Of a stretch of 64,000 nucleotides of DNA, positions 35,811 to 45,591 are shown piece after piece. The position numbers were made by a program, and so were the translations under genes. Under the pieces are notes generated by a model. The model did not search any database and had not been told where the DNA came from. It worked only from the letters and a program-made list of their open reading frames with translations. The stretch's first letter is position 1. Each line of letters opens with the position of its first letter. This DNA comes from Candidatus Poribacteria bacterium. Its GTDB lineage: Bacteria; Poribacteria; WGA-4E; UBA9662. The DNA lies in assembly GCA_002709695.1 (NCBI GenBank), contig PAQF01000028.1:1-64000 (forward strand), given 5' to 3'.

Positions 35811-37010
35811 TTAATATCCAGGTAGATTGTAGTCTGTCAATTCGAAGGTATGGATTTTGGGCTGTGAACCGACTGGAATGTACTTTGGATAATCATACTT
35901 GACTACACCAACGTTTTTAGCTACCCAGTAGTGAGCAGGTGGAATATAAGGTTTCCCTGAATCGGTTTTGACTCCGCTTTTCCCTTCCTCGTTTTCTTCC
36001 GTTTCATCTGGTTGCCCAACATCTTCTATACCCACAACGACTTCTTCAACAAGAAAAGTTTGGAAACTACCGGCTGGTACATCTACTGCAACATCTTCAG
36101 CAACAACTCGACGAATTACCAAAGTTGTGGGTACAGATACTTTTTCGAAAACTGTCCATTCCTTCCCAACAATTAGAGGGAAATCCCACATTTTTTGGGG
36201 GATGAAATAGGATTGGTGCAAAATAGGAACTTCACCCAAAAGTGTTAGATAAACATCAAGTGCGGCTTCTTGGTAGCCCTTAATGGACTTGAAGAAGTAT
36301 CTGGACTTAATCGGAATCGAGGCTGGAAAGTATACCCCTTTCCACCGAAATACTAGACCATTTGTGGCTAAATGGTCAAAAGTCTCGCGAGTGAAAACAA
36401 CTAATTGATCATCTTCTTTGCGTATGATGAAAGGTTGCTGAAAATTTTCAAATATTCGCCATTCATCGTCTTTCTTTTGTACAGTGAATTCTTTCGTGGC
36501 ACGATTTGTTAGTAGGCCAAAATCATTTTTTTGGAAGTCTTTATCGATGACAGAACGCAATTGCTTCTGGTCAACCTTCAGCGGTTCAAGTTCTTCGTCA
36601 GATACTCCCTTTCGTTCGCCCTCAGCAATCTGCTCCTGAACCTTGTAAAGTGTCTGTATAACATCTTCCAAATCACTGACTTCTTGACCTTGCATATCTG
36701 GTATCTTATCTTTTAATGGCTCAAGTGGGATCTTGAAAAGGCGCATCTCACTGGAATTGAGCTTTCGATACACGAAGCCGTCAACAAACCTGGTATCCTC
36801 AATCCGTAGTGTGAACTTACGATTATTTTCTGGGTTTAGATAAGTCCATGTTCCATTTGATGGGGTAGGAAATTCTACAGCGTGCAATCCTTCTACATCA
36901 CCGAGTTCCCGATCTATGACAGGATCATCAAACGGGTCACCATCACTACAACTAAAAAAGGATACAATCAACAATCCAAGAACTAAGACATGTATTAGAT
37001 ATTTAAGCAT
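35811..37010 (-). CDS. Uncharacterised lipoprotein
   Basis: 399 residues. The N-terminus has a lipoprotein signal with lipobox SFFSC, followed by an Asp-rich linker. The body is beta-rich with segments such as FTLRIEDTRFVDGFVYRKL and DVPAGSFQTFLVEEVVV, the latter recalling secreted proteins with DPAGxF-type strands. A low-complexity acidic loop (DETEENEEGKSG) sits near residue 335. No known family recognised. It directly follows the HExxH protease gene (20-base gap), so both may be secreted or assembled together. Confidence 0.7.
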   Translation of the reverse strand: MLKYLIHVLVLGLLIVSFFSCSDGDPFDDPVIDRELGDVEGLHAVEFPTPSNGTWTYLNPENNRKFTLRIEDTRFVDGFVYRKLNSSEMRLFKIPLEPLKDKIPDMQGQEVSDLEDVIQTLYKVQEQIAEGERKGVSDEELEPLKVDQKQLRSVIDKDFQKNDFGLLTNRATKEFTVQKKDDEWRIFENFQQPFIIRKEDDQLVVFTRETFDHLATNGLVFRWKGVYFPASIPIKSRYFFKSIKGYQEAALDVYLTLLGEVPILHQSYFIPQKMWDFPLIVGKEWTVFEKVSVPTTLVIRRVVAEDVAVDVPAGSFQTFLVEEVVVGIEDVGQPDETEENEEGKSGVKTDSGKPYIPPAHYWVAKNVGVVKYDYPKYIPVGSQPKIHTFELTDYNLPGY

Positions 37011-37029
37011 ATCATTTTTGCATCCAAGG

Positions 37030-39762
37030 CTATTTAACGATCACCATTTTTCCACTGCCAACATAGCCCGTCGTCCGAAGCACATAAAAATAAACGCCAC
37101 TTGCTACTCTTTCTCCTGTGGCTGTTCGGCCATTCCAATAAGCAGCAGAGTCTTTATGAATATATCTGCCAGATGATTGCATCCCAATATCTAGAGTACG
37201 AACCTTCTCACCTACTGGAGTATAAATATCAATACTGATCGGCGAATCTGTGGCTAACTCATATGGAATCCAAACCTCAGGATTGAACGGATTCGGGTAA
37301 CTCTGGTGTAAAGTGGTCTGAGAAGGTGCAGCAGTAATTTGATTATCTTCAGGGATATAATCAGGTGTTATAGACTTTTGGCCAATAGCAGGGGTTCCCA
37401 TCAGGCCATATTGACCAATGGGAACAACAGCATAAAAGTAAGCAACCCCCCTTGGATTAAACGATTTGTGGTTCACGTTAATATCTTGAAAAGTGGTTGA
37501 GTCAAAAAAGTTAGTGTCCGTTGCCTCAACGTAACCAACAATGTTAATGTCTCCATCGGGTACACCATTGTTATCACGGTCACCAGCATCGAAGACTTGA
37601 GCCGCATTTTGAAATGGTTTCAGAGTTTGACGCGAGGTATCGGTTCTAAGCTCGAATCGCTTGCGGACGATAGCTATCTGTTTGATTCCTGCTAGGTCTT
37701 CGAGTTCCCATTCGATGTGAACTCCACCGTTCTCTCCTTTGCGCAATTTCGGTTCGGTCAATCTACCCACCGGAGGCACACCCGCATAATAACTTATACT
37801 CCCACCTGTTGCGTTTTCCCCTGTTTGGGGGTCATAATCCGGCGTAATAACCTGCTCAATATCAGGATGAATGTTGATCAAAATCAAGACAATCTTAGTA
37901 ATATCGCTATGTTTGCCAAAGTTCTGAAAATTCATCTGTGCTTCTTGTGACCGATGATAAGTAAAAACCTCAGTATCTTCAGTTGTCCCGTTGTTTTTGT
38001 GAATGATAAATTTCACGCCCCATCCACGCAGGCCAGTTGAACCAAGCCGACTTAGTTCTTTTTCAATCTTTTCACGACGCTCTGCGATCTCAATGGTTCT
38101 CAGGTCTATTGGAGCGATATCCATCCCATCTATCCGCACAGCAAATTCCTCAAAGATCCGTCCATCCTCCGGCGGATTAAACACAACATAACGAGCTCCG
38201 AATGCTTCCGGCATTTCCTTGTCATTGTAATATCGATGAATAGGATAAAAATTATGTATATTGGTTGGATTAATAGCAACTCTGGGAAAACGGTTACCGT
38301 TAAAATAGTGCCTTCCTTCGTCACGATCTGCAGTATAGTAGTTCCAAACAGTAAACATTTTGAATGCTTCAGCTAAAGTAGTACCATAATCTTCAAAGAG
38401 GGAAGCAAAGCTGCGATATTCGCGGCCAGCACCTTGTGTCGCTTTAGCAAAAAATTTCCTCACAATATCCATCTCAAAACGCTCAGTTATATAGAAAAAC
38501 CAGATCATCGAGCCATAATGATGATAGAATTTTGTTTCATCAAGAGAAATGTCTGGAATAATAAACCAATCGTGTAATTGGCCTGTATAATAGTGATAAC
38601 CATCAGTCTCATCGATATTGTCGATGTCAGGAATATCATCAAAATCTTCATGGAATCTGAGTTCGTCGCGGTATTTGCGAATCTCGTAAATACGACGTTT
38701 GGTCCAGTCCTCGTTTCTGCGATGATCCCTGATGCGCCACCGTAGTCCTTTTCCCGTCTTCTCATCAGGAGGGATTCTTATGACAGAAACATCCTCGCGG
38801 ATGCTCTTTTTATCTGGCGTTAATAGAAAAATCTTGTGTTTTTCCCTCAATTCCATGGCTAATTCAACGGGAAGTATCAACTGATCCAGATCTCCTTGAT
38901 ACTTCGGATCAATGTTGAAGACGGTTCTTCCTCCATCATAGACTTTTGATTCTATCCAAGTGGCAGTGGCTTCCATACTCCACGGAGGCATTTTAGCGTT
39001 ATAGGCTAATTGAACGCCATGAAAGTATTCGTGGGCGATAGTAGTATCGATGTAACGATTCCCTTCTGATCGACCGTAGTAATCCCACATTCTGGAATTG
39101 ATTAGGTAAAATGGAATAGCTGTTACTCCAGCTGAAATAAAACGCCCGCTAATACCACTGTTTAGTGCCAAACCTAGGGAACCAAATTTGACTAAATAAA
39201 TATCTGCTTTGATATTCCCACCGTTATTCGTTGCCCAAAAATCGTCATACGGTGCCTTAAATCCCATTCCTTTCAGTTCAATACGATAGGATTTTTCAGC
39301 TGCGTCTGCCGCTCTATCAACATAGTCGGGAACCCCATTTGCTGGACTGTAATCATCTAGAGGTGGAGCATGACGATCGTTGGTTGAATAATGTATCCGA
39401 AAATGGGGGGTGTCGAATTTGTGTACTAGAGAACCTGTAATTGGGGTTCGTGGTGGGACACCTCCACCGTCGCGCCCAACGATGCCAGTAATGTGGGGTC
39501 TGGCAAAAACACCTGCAAACTCTCTTTGATGTATAGGTGATAGTACATCCCAGTTTTGGGCCAATGTTGCCATGCCCCCAGTAAAACATTTTTCAATTTC
39601 ATGAGCAGCAAAATTCCGGTCAGAATTCAAGTATTTTCGCGCAACACGAATAGCCTCGGCTAACTGTGTGGCACTTGCTCTTTGCGCTAAACTAACCGAG
39701 AATGGCACCATTGTAGACGCAAAAACTAAGACAATAATAACGAACAAATTAATTGACTTCAC
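37030..39762 (-). CDS. Secreted HExxH metalloprotease-like protein with FlgD/T9SS-type C-terminal tail
   Basis: About 910 residues from GTG 39762 (a TTG at 39768 is also open). A signal peptide (VIIVLVFASTMVPFSVSLA) is followed by a region like the MXAN_6640-type putative metalloproteases: HFRIHYSTND, GVPDYVDRAADAAEKSY, zinc motif TIAHEYFHGVQ and the downstream Glu in SMEATATWIES. A fibronectin-like region precedes the C-terminal YPNPFNPEVWIPYEL domain, which ends KMVIVK. That tail is a FlgD-Ig/type IX-like cell-surface sorting domain. It probably acts outside the cell or on its surface. Operon with the lipoprotein downstream. Confidence 0.8.
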   Translation of the reverse strand: MKSINLFVIIVLVFASTMVPFSVSLAQRASATQLAEAIRVARKYLNSDRNFAAHEIEKCFTGGMATLAQNWDVLSPIHQREFAGVFARPHITGIVGRDGGGVPPRTPITGSLVHKFDTPHFRIHYSTNDRHAPPLDDYSPANGVPDYVDRAADAAEKSYRIELKGMGFKAPYDDFWATNNGGNIKADIYLVKFGSLGLALNSGISGRFISAGVTAIPFYLINSRMWDYYGRSEGNRYIDTTIAHEYFHGVQLAYNAKMPPWSMEATATWIESKVYDGGRTVFNIDPKYQGDLDQLILPVELAMELREKHKIFLLTPDKKSIREDVSVIRIPPDEKTGKGLRWRIRDHRRNEDWTKRRIYEIRKYRDELRFHEDFDDIPDIDNIDETDGYHYYTGQLHDWFIIPDISLDETKFYHHYGSMIWFFYITERFEMDIVRKFFAKATQGAGREYRSFASLFEDYGTTLAEAFKMFTVWNYYTADRDEGRHYFNGNRFPRVAINPTNIHNFYPIHRYYNDKEMPEAFGARYVVFNPPEDGRIFEEFAVRIDGMDIAPIDLRTIEIAERREKIEKELSRLGSTGLRGWGVKFIIHKNNGTTEDTEVFTYHRSQEAQMNFQNFGKHSDITKIVLILINIHPDIEQVITPDYDPQTGENATGGSISYYAGVPPVGRLTEPKLRKGENGGVHIEWELEDLAGIKQIAIVRKRFELRTDTSRQTLKPFQNAAQVFDAGDRDNNGVPDGDINIVGYVEATDTNFFDSTTFQDINVNHKSFNPRGVAYFYAVVPIGQYGLMGTPAIGQKSITPDYIPEDNQITAAPSQTTLHQSYPNPFNPEVWIPYELATDSPISIDIYTPVGEKVRTLDIGMQSSGRYIHKDSAAYWNGRTATGERVASGVYFYVLRTTGYVGSGKMVIVK

Positions 39763-39906
39763 GCACAATACCTACGCTTATTTCTTGGACTTACTGCTGG
39801 CCATTCAATCTTAGCAGATCGGTCTAATTCTTGTCAAGGGGGGGTTAAAGTAACAGAAATTAACGAAACCAACCAAATAATTTTCTGGAAGGGATTGAGC
39901 CAAATC

Positions 39907-41148
39907 CTATAATTGATCCGACCTTAACTTCTGAATGTAATTCTCATTAATATTATTTGATGGGTGGCTTGGTGTTTGATGTAATTCCGGGAAGTTTATC
40001 AGTAACTGTTGATAGGCTTCAACAGCCCCATCAATATCATTGTTTCCTTCAAGCAACTCTGCAATCCGATATTGAGCTGACCTGCGTGTATTGTAATCGA
40101 TCATCGTGTTATCTGTGACCTTTCGATAAGCCTCTGTAGCACCTTGGTAATCTTCTTTAGCATGATAAATCTGGGCGATAAAGAATTGCGAGTTAGGGGA
40201 ATTTTCGTTGTGAGGAAATAGCTCAATTGCCTCCTCAAGTTGCAAAATAGCGTCATCATACTTTTCTAGTCTCTGATACGACCACCCAATGTAAAATCGT
40301 GCATCTTCAGCGGATTTCGTTGCACTGTAATTGTCAATAACTTTCTTGTACGCATCTATCGCTTTTTGATAACTTGCTTCGGAAAAGTGGGTTTGGGCAA
40401 TACCAAATTGGGCTAAAGGAGAAAGCTCTTTGTGATTCGAATCGATGACATTCTTAAACTCTATCCTTGCTTCCTCATACTTGCGTTGTTCAACATAAAT
40501 CATGCCGATATAGTAGATAACTTCATGAATCATCAACGTATCTGCTAAATCATTGGTCAAAGCGCTAAGTTGTTCTAGCGCTGGCCCAAACATTTTTTTA
40601 CCGTAGTAACACATGGCTCGATTAAATAATGCTTGGTCAACAAGCACGCTCCCAGAGTAATCTCGAATGACCTGATCGAAGAAAGCAAACGATCGATCGT
40701 AATAAGTATCGCCTGCATCCTGCAATTCTGGATTATTTTCCGCTGCTTCTGATCCCAAGCGGTAATAGGCAACGGCAATACCGTAAAGTGAATCATCTGC
40801 CCATAGACTATCCGGATAGTTGTTAATAATACGCCTGAAAAGCGTAAACTGTTCTTCTTGAGATCGTGAAATACGAGATGCATATTGGTATAGGGCATCA
40901 TCCGCCCAATCACTATCGGGGTATTTATCGAAAACTTTGCGGTACAGAGCACGAACTTCCTGCAATCGTTCTTGATCAAGATCGTCGAGAGTAACAGGTG
41001 GGATATCAGCTTTTTCCGCTTCTTGCCAGGCACGATCAGCATCCCTATAATAGTTGATAAAATCATCACGATTCAATGATTTGCCAACCAGAAATCCGAT
41101 TGCCAGGGCAATAATAACAGCAACTTCAACAACAATGAACTTTTTCAT
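39907..41148 (-). CDS. TPR-repeat protein, BamD/YbgF-like, membrane anchored
   Basis: 413 residues. A single N-terminal hydrophobic segment (VVEVAVIIALAIGFLVG) without a lipobox anchors or exports the protein. The rest is a run of about eight TPR units with YPDSDWADDALYQYA, YPDSLWADDSLYGIA and SAEDARFYIGWSYQRLEKYDDAI, the tol-pal YbgF/BamD pattern. Such proteins scaffold envelope complexes. The gene is divergent from serA and 138 bases upstream of the HExxH protease on the same strand. Its partner is unknown. Confidence 0.8.
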   Translation of the reverse strand: MKKFIVVEVAVIIALAIGFLVGKSLNRDDFINYYRDADRAWQEAEKADIPPVTLDDLDQERLQEVRALYRKVFDKYPDSDWADDALYQYASRISRSQEEQFTLFRRIINNYPDSLWADDSLYGIAVAYYRLGSEAAENNPELQDAGDTYYDRSFAFFDQVIRDYSGSVLVDQALFNRAMCYYGKKMFGPALEQLSALTNDLADTLMIHEVIYYIGMIYVEQRKYEEARIEFKNVIDSNHKELSPLAQFGIAQTHFSEASYQKAIDAYKKVIDNYSATKSAEDARFYIGWSYQRLEKYDDAILQLEEAIELFPHNENSPNSQFFIAQIYHAKEDYQGATEAYRKVTDNTMIDYNTRRSAQYRIAELLEGNNDIDGAVEAYQQLLINFPELHQTPSHPSNNINENYIQKLRSDQL

Positions 41149-41247
41149 TACTTGGCCTTTTTACTTACCTGTTGACGTCCGAATGCTATCATACCTGCAC
41201 AACTATTTGCAACTGATTTTTCAGCTGGTTAGGTGGGATTGTTTCAG

Positions 41248-41276
41248 TTGACAAGCGAATTTTGCAGTGTTATATT
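41248..41276 (+). promoter_or_regulatory. serA promoter
   Basis: TTGACA at 41248-41253, 17-base spacer, TATATT at 41271-41276. The predicted transcript start leaves about 16 bases of leader with GGAG at 41288-41291, so this gene has a normal ribosome site, unlike the leaderless cases. Confidence 0.75.
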
Positions 41277-41298
41277 TTTTCAAGCTTGGAGACTAAAC

Positions 41299-42888
41299 AT
41301 GAAAGTATTGATCAGTGACTCTTTATCCCAATCAGGCTTGGACCTTTTGGCTAAACAGGATGATTTTGAAGCAGATGTTAAGTCCAATCTTACTGAAGAG
41401 GAATTGATTTCCCATATTGGTAATTATGATGCTCTGATAATCCGAAGTGCAACACAGGTTACAACCAAAGTTCTAGCAGCAGCCGATCAACTAAGAGTTA
41501 TCGGCCGTGCAGGGGTTGGCATTGACAATGTTGACGTCAATAAAGCTACCGAAAAAGGGATACTGGTCTTTAATACTCCGAACGGAAATACAGTTGCTGC
41601 AGCCGAACATACTATTACGTTGATGTTGTCGCTTTCAAGACGCGTTCTTCCCGCCGGCATATCTCTGAGAAATGGTGAATGGGATCGTAGTCGATTTGTG
41701 GGTAACGAACTTTACCGAAAGACTCTTGGCGTAATCGGTTTAGGCCGAATTGGCATAGAGGTAGCCAAACGTGTCCAAACATTTGGGATGAAAATTATTG
41801 CCTTTGATCCCTACATTTCATCGAATGCGGCTGAGAAACTGGGCATTCAGCTTGTTAACCAAGATGAACTGATCCGAAACTCGGACTATATTTCATTACA
41901 CTTGCCTCTCACAAATGACACACACCATAGTATTAGTTACCGCGAGTTTGACATGATGAAATCCAATTGTCGCGTGATTAATTGTGCACGGGGAGGGTTG
42001 GTAGATGAAACCGCACTTTTGGAAGCATTAAAAAATGGAAAGATCTCTGGTGCAGCCCTTGATGTCTTTGAAAAAGAACCGCCTGATAACTCAGCTTTGA
42101 TGGAACTTGACAACTTTATTGCTACACCACATCTTGGTGCATACACGTCAGAGGCTCAAGACCATGTTGCGAGAGAGATTGTCCAAAAGGTAATTGATTC
42201 ACTACGCGGTTTTCCCATTGACGGGGCCATCAATCAACCAAGAATGGACCAGTTTGAGGAATTGAGGCCTTATCTCTTGTTAGCAGAACGACTCGGTAGT
42301 TTTCAAGCACAACTTCTTGAAAGCCAACTTCTTGAAGGCCAAATTACAGAAATTCGGATACAGTATAATGGCAATATTTTTAAAGGAGATGTGAATTTGC
42401 TCAGTACCGCTTGCCAAGTGGGTCTTCTGAAGTCTGCTCTCCACACAAACATAAATTACGTGAATGCATCCCTTCTTACCCAACAACGTGGAATCCAAAT
42501 TAGTGAAACCAAAAAATTGGCAGATGATAACTTCTCAAACTCAATTGTTGTCACAGTTGTAACAGATAAAACAGAACAGTTAGTTGAAGGAACATCATTT
42601 GGAAATGACGACACACGAATTGTGAGAGTTGACGACCTGTATCTTAATGCTAAGTTGGAAGGACACATTATTCTGATTTACAATCTAGATATACCGGGAA
42701 TGATTGGTCGAATTGGTACAGTTTTGGGGAAGCATGAAATTAATATTGCCGATATGACATGTGGAAGGAAACAAATCGGTTCGCTAGCACTCATGTTGAT
42801 TAATATAGGAGAGAGTATTCCAATTGAAATTATGCACGAAATTTCTGAACTTGACAATGTCACCTTCGCTAAACAAATCAAACTATAG
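41299..42888 (+). CDS. serA: D-3-phosphoglycerate dehydrogenase SerA
   Basis: 529 residues from the ATG at 41299 (family start MKVLISD; the frame opens at 41233, upstream of the promoter). The long, type I form: substrate domain with RAGVGIDNVD, Rossmann motif GVIGLGRIGIEVA, catalytic Arg in CARGGLVDE, Glu in DVFEKEP and His in ATPHLGAYT, then the intervening ASB domain and a C-terminal ACT domain (DIPGMIGRIGTVLGKHEINIADM) for serine feedback. First step of serine synthesis. Followed 20 bases on by the ATP-grasp-like gene. Confidence 0.95.
   Translation: MKVLISDSLSQSGLDLLAKQDDFEADVKSNLTEEELISHIGNYDALIIRSATQVTTKVLAAADQLRVIGRAGVGIDNVDVNKATEKGILVFNTPNGNTVAAAEHTITLMLSLSRRVLPAGISLRNGEWDRSRFVGNELYRKTLGVIGLGRIGIEVAKRVQTFGMKIIAFDPYISSNAAEKLGIQLVNQDELIRNSDYISLHLPLTNDTHHSISYREFDMMKSNCRVINCARGGLVDETALLEALKNGKISGAALDVFEKEPPDNSALMELDNFIATPHLGAYTSEAQDHVAREIVQKVIDSLRGFPIDGAINQPRMDQFEELRPYLLLAERLGSFQAQLLESQLLEGQITEIRIQYNGNIFKGDVNLLSTACQVGLLKSALHTNINYVNASLLTQQRGIQISETKKLADDNFSNSIVVTVVTDKTEQLVEGTSFGNDDTRIVRVDDLYLNAKLEGHIILIYNLDIPGMIGRIGTVLGKHEINIADMTCGRKQIGSLALMLINIGESIPIEIMHEISELDNVTFAKQIKL
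42310..42339 (+). repeat. 15-bp near-perfect tandem duplication inside serA
   Basis: Two 15-base units differing at one base encode QLLES and QLLEG in the linker before the ASB domain. In frame. Confidence 0.8.
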
Positions 42889-42908
42889 GCTAGTAGAAAG
42901 GAGTTTTG

Positions 42909-44312
42909 GTGAACGTTCAAGATAAATGTTTACGAATCAACGAAAATATTCCTGAAGGTGGCCTATATACTGGAGAGAGACGTGAAGTCCATCCTAACAG
43001 CAAGGTTCCATGGAGAATCTCGCCCGTTCCCTTCCCCATATCTGTAGAAGATCATGTCTGGCTGGAAAACTTAGGTAAGCATTTACTGAAATTTTACAAA
43101 GTATGTAATTTGCTTTATTCACAAAGTACTAGAGGAATTCAACCTAAATGGAATTCGGATTACTTAAATAAAGGGAAACCGGAGACAGTCATCGAACTCG
43201 GGCGGATGCGCCGGTTCAAAAGTCAATTACCACAGGTCATACGACCAGATATCCTGCCTACTGAAGATGGTATGGTAATTAGTGAGCTTGATTCGATTCC
43301 AGGCGGTATAGGTTTTACAGGAGGGCTAAGTATTCAGTATTCAGAACTGGGTTGTGAAATTGTAGGAGGATCAAATGGTATGGTGACTGGATTTGCTGAC
43401 ATGGTTCGTTCACTATCGAAAAAAGATCAGCCAGTACTTGCTATCATTGTTTCAGACGAAGCCTCCGACTACCAACAAGAGATGTCTTGGTTAGCTTCCG
43501 AACTAAATCACCTCGGATTACACGCTCGAACTATTCATCCACGTGACATTATCTTCACTGAAAGTGGTCTCTTCCTACATGAAGATGAGCAGAACATTCA
43601 GGTTGATATTGTCTATCGGTTTTTCGAACTCTTCGATCTGAAAAACATTCCAAAAGCCGAACTCATTTTGCATGCAGCAAAGAAGAGAAATGTTATTATA
43701 ACACCGCCCCCAAAAGCATATTTGGAAGAGAAGCTCTTATTTGCCTTATTTCATCATCCAACGCTAAACTCATTTTGGAAACGCGAATTAGGGAAAGATA
43801 CTTATCATCTTCTATCAGGGATTATCCCAAATACTTGGATTATTGATCCTCGTGTACTACCACCGCATGCGATTATCCCTGGCTTAACCCTAGATGAAAC
43901 ACCCATTACCGATTTTCGGCAATTAATTTCAGTTACGCAAAAACAACGCGAACTAGTAATTAAACCCTCAGGCTTTTCTCCACTTGCTTGGGGCAGTAAA
44001 GGCGTAGCAATTGGTCATGACATGGCTACTGAAGATTGGAAGGAAACTGTTGAAGAAGCTCTAAACAACTTCGAAGAGACACCACATATCTTGCAGGAAT
44101 TTCACAAATCTAAGCGAATCGTGATGTCATATTACGACTTTAACAACTGTGAGATGCGAAAGATGAGAGGTAGAACCTTACTAAGACCCTACTATTTTGT
44201 CGTGGGGGACGAAGTTCGACTTGCTGGCATTCAAGCAACAATCTGCCCGGATGACAAAAAGATACTACACGGTATGGTAGATTCGATTATTGTTCCCTGC
44301 ACCATTGAATAG
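42909..44312 (+). CDS. Uncharacterised ATP-grasp-like protein in serA operon
   Basis: 467 residues from GTG 42909, with AAAGGAG five bases upstream. I do not recognise a named family, but the order of motifs recalls circularly permuted ATP-grasp ligases: VIRPDILPTEDGM, VISELDSIPGGIGFTGG (acidic loop plus Gly-rich turn), LVIKPSGFSPLAWGSKGV (candidate ATP-binding Lys and Gly loop), PHILQEFHKSKRI and TLLRPYYFVVGDEVRLAG. A central region (VLAIIVSDEASDYQQEMSWLASELN) looks Rossmann-like. If correct it would join an acid to an amine or thiol at ATP cost. The link with serA suggests an amino-acid-derived product. Confidence 0.5.
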   Translation: MNVQDKCLRINENIPEGGLYTGERREVHPNSKVPWRISPVPFPISVEDHVWLENLGKHLLKFYKVCNLLYSQSTRGIQPKWNSDYLNKGKPETVIELGRMRRFKSQLPQVIRPDILPTEDGMVISELDSIPGGIGFTGGLSIQYSELGCEIVGGSNGMVTGFADMVRSLSKKDQPVLAIIVSDEASDYQQEMSWLASELNHLGLHARTIHPRDIIFTESGLFLHEDEQNIQVDIVYRFFELFDLKNIPKAELILHAAKKRNVIITPPPKAYLEEKLLFALFHHPTLNSFWKRELGKDTYHLLSGIIPNTWIIDPRVLPPHAIIPGLTLDETPITDFRQLISVTQKQRELVIKPSGFSPLAWGSKGVAIGHDMATEDWKETVEEALNNFEETPHILQEFHKSKRIVMSYYDFNNCEMRKMRGRTLLRPYYFVVGDEVRLAGIQATICPDDKKILHGMVDSIIVPCTIE

Positions 44313-44379
44313 GGAAAACCTTGATAAATTCACAGCAGAGAGCCAGGTATTCCAGTCCTAGGCCCTTAGCTGACTTGAT

Positions 44380-45576
44380 TTAGAACCCTGTGGTTAGGGC
44401 AACATAACCGCTATAACCAGAAAGCCGTGCTTGTTCCTCATCCACTTTCCCATTGGATATCTTCAAGCCAAGCGTCAAGCCGATCGGACTTGAAAGTTGA
44501 AAATGGGAATCCAAGTAGTAACTCTGAATGCTGGCAACCCGCTCCTGATTTTGATCCTTAAGAAGTTTATCTTCAACTGTTGTGGAAATAGTGCTTCTTC
44601 CACCAGTTTGGTACGTAATACGAAGTGCGTATATTCTCCGGTTTTTTTGGCTTTCATCCACAATTTCAAGTCTGTTATTCTTGCTGGCATCGGGGCGGTT
44701 ACTAGCTTCTCGATTTAGTATTTGTCCCAATAAGTCTAGTTGCAGGCGTTGTCGTTTGTATGTTACCCTACTGTCGATGAGTAGATCAGGACCTTGTTCA
44801 AAATAATTTTTCTCCTTATCAAAAACTCCGGTACCATGAATTGTCTGTTCTGTATGAAGAATGTAGGTGAGGTCCGAGTGGAATTGAAGAACTGACCCTA
44901 CACTAAAACCGCTAGTAAAGCTGATGTCTGTACCAGGATTATAGTTTACTTTTCTTGTCGGATCATTCAACAATTGGCGTAAATATGTGCTTTTATATAG
45001 GTAATTTGCTCCAATTCCAAAAGTAATACCAGCCAATTGATGAGCATAGGCGGTTCCAATGTCAAAAGCCCACCCCTCACCAAGGCGCCCAGTTTGAAAA
45101 TCAAGAGTATCATCGAATAGGTGCTTTAAAACCTCATCCTCGTGAGCTTCTGAATCCAAACTAGTTTTCCCAGTAGGGAAGTTGGTACCAGCGATCAACA
45201 TCAAATTATCAAGTAATTGATGTTTGATTTTCAGCCGGATATCTCCCATGCCTTGAAGAGTCAGCTCAGGTTTCGCTTGATCATCCAACTCATCTAAACT
45301 GAATTCCGAAATTGCATTCGATTGTGTTAACATCACACCAGTTCTATTAGATAACCATAGCTGAGCTGTCCAAGGAACAGATATTTGCATTAAACTCGTT
45401 TGGGTCTTATCAATTTGATTGGTAAGACTCCAGCTTTGCAGGTGTGGGATTGAATACACAGCGAAACTGCGATCTTTCGTGGCTATTGTCTGAATAGTTT
45501 CAGCAAGAACCGGACTATGTCCGGTAAATAGACAACATACAAGCGAACTGAAGAGAATATATCGAAAAATTTTCAT
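44380..45576 (-). CDS. Outer membrane beta-barrel protein
   Basis: 398 residues from the ATG at 45576, which has GGGGAG upstream. A signal peptide ending SPVLA is followed by alternating amphipathic strands: GDIRLKIKHQLLDNLMLIAGTNFP, GITFGIGANYLYKSTY and RIYALRITYQTGGRS. The chain ends ...YVALTTGF with the C-terminal Phe that BAM recognises. This is the pattern of outer-membrane transporter or MetA-pathway-type barrels; no substrate is evident. It follows the TPR lipoprotein by 15 bases. Confidence 0.75.
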   Translation of the reverse strand: MKIFRYILFSSLVCCLFTGHSPVLAETIQTIATKDRSFAVYSIPHLQSWSLTNQIDKTQTSLMQISVPWTAQLWLSNRTGVMLTQSNAISEFSLDELDDQAKPELTLQGMGDIRLKIKHQLLDNLMLIAGTNFPTGKTSLDSEAHEDEVLKHLFDDTLDFQTGRLGEGWAFDIGTAYAHQLAGITFGIGANYLYKSTYLRQLLNDPTRKVNYNPGTDISFTSGFSVGSVLQFHSDLTYILHTEQTIHGTGVFDKEKNYFEQGPDLLIDSRVTYKRQRLQLDLLGQILNREASNRPDASKNNRLEIVDESQKNRRIYALRITYQTGGRSTISTTVEDKLLKDQNQERVASIQSYYLDSHFQLSSPIGLTLGLKISNGKVDEEQARLSGYSGYVALTTGF

Positions 45577-45591
45577 CAAACTCCCCTGAAT

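Noticed and set aside
41233-41298. Longer SerA start.
   Set aside because: The extra 22 codons cross the consensus promoter (41248-41276), and family proteins start near MKVLISD.
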